Below, piece after piece: positions 1 to 6,628 of a DNA stretch of 9,646 nt. Every line of letters starts with the position of its first letter. Position 1 is the first letter of the stretch. The notes under the pieces were generated by a model. That model was not told where the DNA came from, searched no databases, and saw nothing but the letters and a program-made list of their open reading frames with translations. A program made the translations under genes and the position numbers. Location: positions 1 to 9,646 of the forward strand of contig JANTGV010000023.1 in the NCBI GenBank assembly GCA_024762745.1, read 5' to 3'. This DNA is from Sulfurimonas sp. (GTDB lineage Bacteria; Campylobacterota; Campylobacteria; Campylobacterales; Sulfurimonadaceae).

Positions 1-1083
1 TATGCAGTTATTGCAAATGAAGAAAAACGTGTATACGCCATGCAATATCACCCAGAGGTACAACACTCTGAAGAGGGTTATCTGATGCTTCGTAACTTTG
101 CAAAAAATATTTGTGGAGTAACTGAAAAGTGGAAAATGGAGCACTTCTTAAAAGAACAGATTAAACTTATTCGTGAAAAAGTTGGTGATGGAAAAGTACT
201 TTGTGGTTTAAGTGGAGGAGTTGATAGCTCTGTTGTCGCAGCTATGCTTTATGAGGCGATAGGTGACCAACTTATACCTGTTTTTGTAGATAATGGACTT
301 TTACGTAAAGGTGAAAGACAGCAAGTTGAAGAGGTGTTTAAAATAAATCTCAAAGCTCCTCTTGTAACTGTTGATGCAGTAGATAATTTTTTAGGAAAAC
401 TAGAGGGTGTTTCTGATCCTGAAGAGAAGCGTAAAATTATCGGTCACACTTTCATCGAAGAGTTTGAAAAAGAGGCTAAGAAGCATGATGGCATTAAATT
501 TTTAGCGCAAGGTACACTATACCCTGATGTTATAGAATCTATCTCAGTAAATGGTCCATCTGAGGTTATTAAATCTCATCATAATGTTGGAGGTCTTCCC
601 GATTGGATGGATTTTGAACTTATTGAACCCCTGCGTGAACTCTTTAAAGATGAAGTGCGTAAAATTGGACTAGAGCTTGGACTCCCAGAGAGTATGATCA
701 ATCGTCATCCATTTCCTGGACCAGGACTTGCGATTAGAATCATGGGCGATGTGAATGTTCCTGATTTAGATCTACTTCGTGAAGCTGATGTAATTCTTTT
801 AGATGAGTTGAAAGCGAGTGGCTACTATGCAAAAACATGGCAGGCATTTGCAGTTTTACTTAATGTGAAATCTGTTGGCGTTATGGGTGATAACCGTACT
901 TATGACAACACTGTCTGTGTGAGAGTGGTTGAAGCAGTTGATGGAATGACAGCAACATTTGCTCACCTTCCACATGATCTACTTGAGAGAATTTCAAGAA
1001 GAATAATTAATGAAGTAGATGGTATCAATAGAGTAGTTTATGATATCTCTAGTAAACCACCAGCAACAATAGAATGGGAGTAA
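1..1083 (+). CDS. guaA: GMP synthase (glutamine-hydrolysing), 5' truncated by window edge
   Basis: The protein makes GMP from XMP, ATP and glutamine, the last step of guanine nucleotide synthesis, in the cytoplasm. The reading frame is open from base 1, so the start lies upstream; 360 codons are visible of about 510-525 usual for the family. Window residues 1-30 are the end of the class-I glutamine amidotransferase domain, with the catalytic-triad His17 and Glu19 in YHPEV. The ATP-pyrophosphatase domain follows, with its P-loop SGGVDSS at window residues 71-77. The C-terminal dimerisation domain carries [13 protein letters not shown] and the gene ends with the family signature KPPATIEWE, so the 3' end is intact. 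The stop codon forms part of a small hairpin (1081-1085 with 1093-1097) that also holds the possible hemD ribosome-binding site, which suggests hemD is read from the same transcript. Identification is secure. Confidence 0.98.
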   Translation, partial: YAVIANEEKRVYAMQYHPEVQHSEEGYLMLRNFAKNICGVTEKWKMEHFLKEQIKLIREKVGDGKVLCGLSGGVDSSVVAAMLYEAIGDQLIPVFVDNGLLRKGERQQVEEVFKINLKAPLVTVDAVDNFLGKLEGVSDPEEKRKIIGHTFIEEFEKEAKKHDGIKFLAQGTLYPDVIESISVNGPSEVIKSHHNVGGLPDWMDFELIEPLRELFKDEVRKIGLELGLPESMINRHPFPGPGLAIRIMGDVNVPDLDLLREADVILLDELKASGYYAKTWQAFAVLLNVKSVGVMGDNRTYDNTVCVRVVEAVDGMTATFAHLPHDLLERISRRIINEVDGINRVVYDISSKPPATIEWE

Positions 1084-1102
1084 GCTTTTAAGGCTTATTC
1101 GC

Positions 1103-1771
1103 ATGTGCCCGAACGAAGAGACAAATGCCCTTGGGGTACAAAAAAAAATTTATCTTTTTTCAATCTCCTCACACCCAAACGCAATACATATCAACCCATT
1201 AGATATAAAATTTCTTAAGCCAAGTATAGATTTCTCAAAGTATGACTATTTAATTATAACTTCAAAACAGGCTTCAGAGGCTTTGAAACAGTATGAAGTA
1301 CAAGATTATATCGATAAAAAAGGACTCTGCGTTTCAGTTGCCACTGCTGCATCTTTTGAGAGCCTAGGTGCTACTGTTTTAGATATAGGTGCCGGATATG
1401 GAGACAATTTGATAGAGAAAATAAAGAGCTTCCCAAAGAGTACAAAGTGGCTTTATCTTCGGGCTAAGGTAGTAGCTTCAGATTTTGTTGAAGTATGTAA
1501 CAATGATGGATTTAATATAGATGAAAATGTAGTTTATATGAGTGAGTGTTCACAAGATGTTTTAGATGTGAAAGTTGAAGATAACTCTATTCTTATATTT
1601 ACTTCCCCCTCGAGTCTTAACTGCTTTTTAAAAACGCATAAAATTAGTCAATACTCCAAGGTGGTAGTAATAGGTAAAACAACAGCTAAAGCTTTGCCAA
1701 AAAACATAGAGTATCTGCTAGCTAAAGAGACAACTATAGAGAGTTGTATTGAAATCGCTTCTAACCTTTGA
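1103..1771 (+). CDS. hemD: Uroporphyrinogen-III synthase (start uncertain)
   Basis: HemD closes and isomerises hydroxymethylbilane to uroporphyrinogen III, the branch point to haem, sirohaem and cobalamin; it is cytosolic and works as a monomer. Family features are weakly conserved, as usual for HemD: TSKQASEAL at residues 53-61, a buried beta-strand before FTSPSS at 166-171, and IGKTTAKAL at 190-198. Length is 222 residues from the ATG at 1103, near family size. A TAAGG at 1089-1093 lies 9 bases before this ATG. The first 12 residues (MCPNEETNALGV) look unlike a HemD N-terminus, which I would expect to begin near KKIYLF at residue 14, yet no other in-frame ATG, GTG or TTG exists. This stretch is also GC-rich and ends in a run of nine A (1140-1148). 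The true start, or a frameshift in the A-run, is therefore open. The gene is 19 bases behind guaA and probably cotranscribed. Confidence 0.85.
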   Translation: MCPNEETNALGVQKKIYLFSISSHPNAIHINPLDIKFLKPSIDFSKYDYLIITSKQASEALKQYEVQDYIDKKGLCVSVATAASFESLGATVLDIGAGYGDNLIEKIKSFPKSTKWLYLRAKVVASDFVEVCNNDGFNIDENVVYMSECSQDVLDVKVEDNSILIFTSPSSLNCFLKTHKISQYSKVVVIGKTTAKALPKNIEYLLAKETTIESCIEIASNL

Positions 1772-1800
1772 GTCAAAAGAAAAATCAAGTATCAATTTTG

Positions 1801-1806
1801 TATAAT
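1801..1806 (+). promoter_or_regulatory. -10 box of the 6S-like RNA promoter
   Basis: A perfect TATAAT preceded by T-rich sequence (ATTTTG). It lies 29 bases after the hemD stop and 6-7 bases before the first base of the long closing stem of the RNA below, so the predicted transcription start is about 1812-1814. No good -35 TTGACA lies at normal spacing; sigma-70 promoters in Campylobacterota usually lack one and rely on an upstream AT-rich region, which is present. Confidence 0.7.
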
Positions 1807-1811
1807 ATAGC

Positions 1812-2015
1812 TAATAGTCTGAGAAGTTCGATACTTCGCACAATTGAGGGTTCTACATTATCAAATTGCGAACTAGTAGGATTTTCGTGTGTCGATGGTC
1901 TCATTTGAGGTTTGACTAGCTCAGCCGAGAGATTGCCGCCGTTAGAATCTTCTCTCTTCGCCCAAATTCGGCTTTTAGAACCGAACCATTAGCGAGACGG
2001 CTTCTTGGGCTATTG
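1812..2015 (+). ncRNA. ssrS: Candidate 6S RNA (epsilonproteobacterial 'purD motif' position)
   Basis: This long noncoding stretch folds by eye into a rod. Closing stem: 1813-1826 pairs with 2001-2014 over 14 uninterrupted pairs (11 Watson-Crick, 3 G-U). After an internal loop, 1835-1839 pairs with 1992-1996. A symmetric 9 x 9 bubble (1840-1848 against 1983-1991) comes next, then 1849-1855 pairs with 1976-1982, and an apical hairpin pairs 1927-1932 with 1951-1956. A long stem, central bubble and distal arm in about 200 nt is the 6S RNA plan; 6S RNA binds sigma-70 RNA polymerase by imitating an open promoter and adjusts transcription in slow growth. From memory, a conserved 'purD motif' was described upstream of purD in epsilonproteobacteria and was later linked to 6S RNA. 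A -10 box precedes it and a terminator follows. I see the structure directly; the 6S name is inferred from fold, size and position. A purine riboswitch-like leader is the main alternative. Confidence 0.72.
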
Positions 2016-2020
2016 CTAAT

Positions 2021-2068
2021 AAAAGTATTTATTTAGGTAATTCTGTTATTTGAATAAATACTTTTTTT
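2021..2068 (+). terminator. Strong intrinsic terminator between the 6S-like RNA and purD
   Basis: Bases 2021-2040 pair with 2046-2065 in a 20-pair stem (three G-U pairs near the loop) around a 5-base loop, TTCTG. The 3' arm runs into seven T (2062-2068). The stem is AT-rich but unusually long and unbroken. It would end the 6S-like transcript. The T-tract stops 7 bases before the purD ribosome-binding site, so transcription of purD must pass through it or start within it. Confidence 0.85.
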
Positions 2069-2075
2069 ATTTTAT

Positions 2076-2080
2076 GGAGA
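2076..2080 (+). promoter_or_regulatory. Ribosome-binding site fixing the purD start
   Basis: GGAGA lies 5 bases before the ATG at 2086. Two in-frame alternatives upstream, TTG at 2050 and ATG at 2074, have no such site; the TTG lies inside the terminator hairpin. The site therefore supports 2086. Confidence 0.75.
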
Positions 2081-2085
2081 TATTG

Positions 2086-3351
2086 ATGAAGATATTGATT
2101 TTAGGTAGTGGTGGACGTGAGTACTCAATCGCAAGAGCGATAAAGAGTGAGCAGGAGAGTCACGAACTCTTTTTTCAACCAGGAAACGGTGCGACAAACA
2201 ATCTAGGAACTAACCTAAATATTAAAGACTACAATGAATTGGCGGCTTATGCAGAGGAAAATGGAATAGAACTGACAATAGTTGGTCCAGAGGCTCCTTT
2301 AGTTGATGGTGTTGTTGATATTTTTAAAGCTAAAGGTCTTACTATTTTTGGTCCAAATAAAGAGGCGGCGCAGTTAGAGGGTTCAAAAGTTTATATGAAA
2401 AACTTTTTGGCAAAATATGATATTCCTACAGCTCGTTATATTGAAAGTGATTCAATCGAAGAACTATACAAGTTTACAGAAACATTAACAGCGCCAATTG
2501 TTGTTAAAGCGGATGGACTTTGTGGTGGAAAAGGTGTAATTATTGCTCAGTCTCATGATGAAGCTAAACAGGCTATCGGTGAGATGCTGAGTGGAAAGTC
2601 ATTTGGTGATGCTGGAAAGAAAGTAATTGTAGAGGAGTTCCTTGATGGTTACGAACTCTCAATGTTCGCTGTATGTGACGGGGATGACTATATTTTACTT
2701 CAAGCTGCACAAGACCATAAACGCCTTTTAGATAATGACGAGGGACCAAACACTGGAGGTATGGGTGCTTATGCACCAACTCCACTTGTAGATGAAGAGC
2801 TGTATCAAAAAGTAAAAGATAGAATAATCCGCCCAACTTTAAATGGAATGAAAGAAGAGGGCGCTCCTTTCGAGGGAGTTTTATTTATAGGAATAATGGT
2901 AGTAAATGGTGAGCCAATAACATTAGAGTTTAATGTACGTTTTGGAGATCCGGAGTGTGAGATACTTATGCCACTTATGACTTCAAGTGTAAGTGATATG
3001 TTTTATAAAGCAGCAACAAATAGATTAGCTGATATAAATGTTGAGTTCTCAAATCAATATGCCGTTGGTGTGGTTATGGCAAGTGAGAACTATCCATATT
3101 CAAGTTCAACTCCTGCAGAGATAATAGTAGATGAAGTACACCATGAAGAGATAGAGAAAAACACTCATATATCTTATGCCGGTGTTAGTATGGATGATGG
3201 TAGACTTTATGCAGATGGTGGACGTGTTTTAGTCTGTGTAGGTCTTGGTGACACTATTAAACAAGCTAGAGATAGAGCCTATCTAAGATGTGGTCAAGTT
3301 CATTTTGCAGGTAAAAAAATCAGAACTGATATTGCCTATCAAGCTCTTTAG
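2086..3351 (+). CDS. purD: Phosphoribosylamine-glycine ligase (GAR synthetase)
   Basis: PurD joins phosphoribosylamine and glycine with ATP, the second step of de novo purine synthesis, in the cytoplasm. From the ATG at 2086 the protein has 421 residues, normal for monofunctional bacterial PurD. The N-terminal domain opens with GSGGRE at residues 7-12 and has GPEAPL at 67-72. The ATP-grasp domain carries [10 protein letters not shown] (141-150), [19 protein letters not shown] (209-227) and the metal-binding [10 protein letters not shown] (281-290). The C-terminal domain ends with RTDIAYQAL. Small departures from the common family wording are Tyr13 where His usually follows GGRE, CGGKG for AAGKG, and DPECE for DPETQ; these look like lineage variants and no catalytic residue appears lost. 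It is the first gene of a five-gene forward cluster and sits directly behind the 6S-like RNA and its terminator. Confidence 0.97.
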   Translation: MKILILGSGGREYSIARAIKSEQESHELFFQPGNGATNNLGTNLNIKDYNELAAYAEENGIELTIVGPEAPLVDGVVDIFKAKGLTIFGPNKEAAQLEGSKVYMKNFLAKYDIPTARYIESDSIEELYKFTETLTAPIVVKADGLCGGKGVIIAQSHDEAKQAIGEMLSGKSFGDAGKKVIVEEFLDGYELSMFAVCDGDDYILLQAAQDHKRLLDNDEGPNTGGMGAYAPTPLVDEELYQKVKDRIIRPTLNGMKEEGAPFEGVLFIGIMVVNGEPITLEFNVRFGDPECEILMPLMTSSVSDMFYKAATNRLADINVEFSNQYAVGVVMASENYPYSSSTPAEIIVDEVHHEEIEKNTHISYAGVSMDDGRLYADGGRVLVCVGLGDTIKQARDRAYLRCGQVHFAGKKIRTDIAYQAL

Positions 3352-3354
3352 GAG
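3350..3354 (+). promoter_or_regulatory. Ribosome-binding site selecting a TTG start for the RDD gene
   Basis: AGGAG overlaps the last two bases of the purD stop codon and lies 8 bases before the TTG at 3363. The nearby ATG at 3367 is in another frame and meets a stop after three codons, so TTG is the only sensible start. Confidence 0.7.
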
Positions 3355-3362
3355 TAAATAGA

Positions 3363-3812
3363 TTGAATGAAGAGATAGAAGAGATCCTCCATCGAGAGCA
3401 GTTGACATTAGCACCTGTAAAGAAAAGAGCAGTTGCGTTTTTTATAGATGAGGTATTGCTCTCATTTTTACTTATTATCGCTTTATGGGACTCTTTTGCA
3501 ACAGCAAAAACGATGGAAGAGATGATTAATGTTACTAATGCCTTTGTTTTAGAGTATATGGCGATGAAGATTATTTATCAAGCATTCTTTGTTATGCAGT
3601 ATGGTGCTTCAATAGGTAAAATAGTAATGAAAATTAGAGTTGTAGAGATAAAGACCTTAACAAATCCAAATGTACTTGTTGCTTTAAATAGAGCAATTTT
3701 TCGAGTCATCAGCGAGATGCTTTTTTATTTAGGGTTTTTATGGGGAATGTTAAGTCAAACACGTCAAACATGGCATGATAGTACAGCAAAAACTTTGGTT
3801 GTTAATGTTTAA
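3363..3812 (+). CDS. RDD family inner-membrane protein of unknown role
   Basis: A 149-residue membrane protein with the RDD domain. Three hydrophobic segments are visible at about residues 23-41, 61-80 and 111-130. Landmarks are KKRAVAFFIDE at 20-30 (the Arg-Asp signature of the first helix), GASIGKIVMKIRVV at 81-94 and the C-terminal QTWHDSTAKTLVV at 135-147, which matches the family's His-Asp and Ala-x-Thr closing motif. RDD proteins are poorly understood; some have been linked to ion transport. The gene starts with TTG, 11 bases after purD, and overlaps the lptD start by 8 bases. That overlap makes translational coupling to lptD likely. Whether it has anything to do with lipopolysaccharide export cannot be told from the sequence. 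Confidence 0.88.
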   Translation: MNEEIEEILHREQLTLAPVKKRAVAFFIDEVLLSFLLIIALWDSFATAKTMEEMINVTNAFVLEYMAMKIIYQAFFVMQYGASIGKIVMKIRVVEIKTLTNPNVLVALNRAIFRVISEMLFYLGFLWGMLSQTRQTWHDSTAKTLVVNV

Positions 3813-5958
3813 GACTCTTATCCTTTTTATCATTTTCGCAAATATTTTAAATGCAAGTGATAAGGTAGAGATATATGCAACAAAGATGGACTCAAAATCA
3901 GGTATAGTTGAAGCTTCTGGTGGTGTAAACGTAATATATAAAGATTACTTCTTAAGTGCTGATAATGCTATCTATGACAGAGAAAGCGGAGACTTAGAGC
4001 TTTTTGACAATATTCGTGTTACACGTGGCGGTGAATATAAAATTTTAGGCTCTTACGCAAAGGTAAATATAGCAAAAAAAGAGCGAGAGTTTAAACCTTT
4101 TTATATGCTTGAAAAAAATTCAAAAATTTGGATGAGTGCTGATAAAGGTAGGATTGAAGATCGAAATACAGAGATTGACTCAGGGAGTGTTAGTGGGTGT
4201 GACCCCAACGACCCTTTATGGGAGATGGAGTTTTCATCATCTGATTACAACTCAAAAACTAAATGGCTAAATCTTTATAATACAAGACTCTACATATATG
4301 ACATTCCAGTTTTTTATACTCCCTATTTTGGTTACTCACTAGATAAAACAAGAAGAACAGGGCTACTTATGCCAATGCTTGGTCTCTCTAACAGTGAAGG
4401 TTTTTACTATGAGCAGCCATTGTATATTGCTGAGTATGATTCATGGGATTTGGAACTGAAACCACAAGTAAGGACAAGACGAGGATCCGGTCTCTACTCT
4501 AATTTCAGATTTGTAGATTCCAAGACTTCCAAGGGAGAACTGAAGTTAGGCTACTTTGATGAGCATAGTGAATATTTAAATAAGTATAACTTAGAAAATG
4601 ACTCTCACTATGGATTTAACTTTAGATATAACAATAATGATTTTATAAATCAATGGTTTGGAGTGAATTTTGAGGGTCAATCTGGTCTTTATGCTGATAT
4701 AAACAGTATGAATGATGTTGATTATTTAAACCTCTCTACAAACGACTCAACGCAGCAGTCAACTGCAACACAGGTTCTATCAAGAGTTAATATGTTCTAC
4801 AATACAGATAGCAACTATTACGGCGCATATTTTAAATACTATCAAGACCTTACAAAACAATCAAATGAAGACACGCTTCAAAAACTGCCAACATTTCAGT
4901 ACCACTACTATTTGGACACACTTTTAAAAGATCATCTTCTATATTCTCTTGATATTCAGAGTAACAATGTTTATAGGGAGATTAATACAAAAGTTATACA
5001 GACAAATATAAATATACCTATAAGACTTCAAACTGAACTCTTTGATGAATTTTTAAATGTTTCATACACATCAAACTTTTATGGACAGCATTCAAATTTT
5101 AGTGGTGAGAATAATGTTTCAGGACTTAGACCTGAGGATGGCTATTTTGCGAGAAACTATCATACATTTTCTGCTGTTTCCCAACTCACGAAGGCTTTTA
5201 AAGATTTTACTCATATTATTGGTCTTGAGTTAAAACACACGATGAGTGGTGCAGAGTATGATGATGGGTTTTATGAAAACATTGGTGACTTTTGTGCTGA
5301 CCCGATAAATATAAATAGTCCAGAGTGTGAGTTTTATGATATCTCTGAGGTACAGGAGATAACACAGTTAGATTTTTCTCAGTATATATTTGACTCCTCT
5401 GCTTCACAGAAGTTATATCATAGAGTTTCTCAGAGGATTAATCACGGGGTACTAGATGGCCGATATGGAGAGTTGGAGAATGAGCTTGATTATAAACCGG
5501 TAGACTCTATTAGTCTTTATAGTAATATATTTTATAATTTTGATGAGTCTCTCTTCTCTAAAATATATAGTAGAGTCTCTTTTAATGACTATGGGCTAAA
5601 CATAGGCCTTTCACATCTTTATAAAGAAGATATTTCTAAAGATTTGGATGCTTCAGACAGACACACAAGCTACTTAACATCAAGAGCAGGATATACTTAC
5701 GATAAACATTACTCTTTTAACGCGATGTTTAATTATGATATTGAGTCATCACTGAAAAAGAGTATGGAAGTTGGTTTTATGTATAAAAAGAGATGTTGGG
5801 ATTTCGGGATAAGATATGCCGAAAACAACAGACCTATTCTTACAACAGCCGGTGAAGACTCGGTTTATGATAAGTATATATACCTAAGTATAGTACTTAA
5901 ACCATTTATGAAGCCCGATAAAGATACTTCAAATATATCATATAAGCTTCCAGATTAA
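3805..5958 (+). CDS. lptD: LPS-assembly outer-membrane protein LptD
   Basis: LptD is the outer-membrane beta-barrel that inserts lipopolysaccharide into the outer leaflet. From the ATG at 3805 it has 717 residues, a normal size for this phylum. Residues 1-18 form a signal peptide (Lys3, a hydrophobic run, cleavage probably after NAS). An OstA/LptA-like jellyroll domain follows at about 20-115, with the repeated pattern of EASGGVNVIYKDYFLSADNA. The barrel starts with the family signature DIPVFYTPYFGYSLDKTRRT from residue 166. The rest is rich in aromatic, polar alternating strands. Four cysteines occur: Cys132, Cys497, Cys508 and Cys664. The in-frame ATG at 3775 would add ten residues before the signal peptide and overlap the RDD gene by 38 bases, so I prefer 3805, which overlaps by 8. 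No good ribosome-binding site precedes 3805, in keeping with coupling to the upstream gene. Confidence 0.93.
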   Translation: MFKTLILFIIFANILNASDKVEIYATKMDSKSGIVEASGGVNVIYKDYFLSADNAIYDRESGDLELFDNIRVTRGGEYKILGSYAKVNIAKKEREFKPFYMLEKNSKIWMSADKGRIEDRNTEIDSGSVSGCDPNDPLWEMEFSSSDYNSKTKWLNLYNTRLYIYDIPVFYTPYFGYSLDKTRRTGLLMPMLGLSNSEGFYYEQPLYIAEYDSWDLELKPQVRTRRGSGLYSNFRFVDSKTSKGELKLGYFDEHSEYLNKYNLENDSHYGFNFRYNNNDFINQWFGVNFEGQSGLYADINSMNDVDYLNLSTNDSTQQSTATQVLSRVNMFYNTDSNYYGAYFKYYQDLTKQSNEDTLQKLPTFQYHYYLDTLLKDHLLYSLDIQSNNVYREINTKVIQTNINIPIRLQTELFDEFLNVSYTSNFYGQHSNFSGENNVSGLRPEDGYFARNYHTFSAVSQLTKAFKDFTHIIGLELKHTMSGAEYDDGFYENIGDFCADPININSPECEFYDISEVQEITQLDFSQYIFDSSASQKLYHRVSQRINHGVLDGRYGELENELDYKPVDSISLYSNIFYNFDESLFSKIYSRVSFNDYGLNIGLSHLYKEDISKDLDASDRHTSYLTSRAGYTYDKHYSFNAMFNYDIESSLKKSMEVGFMYKKRCWDFGIRYAENNRPILTTAGEDSVYDKYIYLSIVLKPFMKPDKDTSNISYKLPD

Positions 5959-5971
5959 GGAGTAGGATAGT

Positions 5972-6628
5972 ATGCAGAAATATAAAAATATACTCAAAAA
6001 TCGTCAGGATGCTGCAGATAACCTCATTGATGTTATTCCGATGCAAAAACTTAAAGAAGAAGAGTGGAATATTGTTGCTGTGTCAAAAGGTGGCTTGGAT
6101 TTAGGTTCTCGTATTAGAGGTAAATTAATAAATAATTTGGATTTTTTATTTACTGAAGCAATTATGGCACCTAATAATCAGGAGTGCGAGGTTGCCAGAG
6201 TTAGTGAAAGCGAAGAGATAGTTATAAATGAACAGTTGGTAGCTGCGTTTGATATACAGTATGACTACATTTACGGAGAGGCACACCGTAAACATGAAGA
6301 AGAGATACTTAGCTATATATACCAGTATAGAAAAGGAAGACACTTCCCGTCGATGGAGAACAAAGTTGTTCTCCTTGTAGATGAGGGGAGTGAAATGGGC
6401 TCAAAGTTTTTAACTGCACTTAAAACAGTGCTAGCTCAAAAACCTAAAGCTGTTTATATTGCTGTGCCAGTTTTACCAACTGATATATTGGAGCAACTAG
6501 AACCATTTGTAGATGATATATTTTTTCTTTATGACATAGATGACTTTGTGGAAACATCACTCTATTATGAAGAATTGGAAGATATTGAAGATGAGAGAAT
6601 AGAAAAATTATTAGAGGAAATAAAATGA
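5972..6628 (+). CDS. COG1926-type phosphoribosyltransferase-like protein with altered PRPP loop
   Basis: A 218-residue cytoplasmic protein. Its whole length follows the plan of the COG1926 'predicted phosphoribosyltransferase' group: an early VAVSKGGLDLGSRI (35-48, where the family has a PRGG-type loop), then EAIMAPNNQECEVARV (62-77, where the family has a K-x-GAPxNPE motif), a helical middle, VVLLVDEGSEMGSK (132-145, the PRPP-loop position), AVPVLP (164-169), and an acidic C-terminus with tandem Glu/Asp. The canonical PRPP loop is VDDGxATGxT; here the second Asp is Glu, and the Ala-Thr pair and last Thr are Glu-Met and Lys. PRPP binding may therefore be weak or lost. An AAGGAG at 5957-5962 lies 9 bases before the ATG, and the gene sits 13 bases after lptD. 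Its stop overlaps the pnp start (ATGA), so the two are probably coupled. Substrate and function are unknown to me. Confidence 0.75.
   Translation: MQKYKNILKNRQDAADNLIDVIPMQKLKEEEWNIVAVSKGGLDLGSRIRGKLINNLDFLFTEAIMAPNNQECEVARVSESEEIVINEQLVAAFDIQYDYIYGEAHRKHEEEILSYIYQYRKGRHFPSMENKVVLLVDEGSEMGSKFLTALKTVLAQKPKAVYIAVPVLPTDILEQLEPFVDDIFFLYDIDDFVETSLYYEELEDIEDERIEKLLEEIK

Noticed and set aside
1104..1140. TGTGCCC with GGGGTACA as a terminator hairpin between guaA and hemD
   Set aside because: The stem is followed by A9 and not by a T-tract, and the loop is over 20 bases; it does not fit an intrinsic terminator on the plus strand.
1826..1834. GTTCGATAC resembling a tRNA T-loop
   Set aside because: No acceptor stem, anticodon arm or CCA-proximal pairing surrounds it; the bases belong to the 6S-like rod.
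2050..2085. Twelve-residue N-terminal extension of PurD from the TTG at 2050 or from the ATG at 2074
   Set aside because: The TTG sits in the terminator loop side, the extension would be encoded by the hairpin and T-tract, and only the ATG at 2086 has a ribosome-binding site and begins at the known PurD N-terminus.
3775..3804. Earlier in-frame ATG for lptD
   Set aside because: It would put ten residues before a good signal peptide and overlap the RDD gene by 38 bases; the ATG at 3805 begins directly with the signal peptide.
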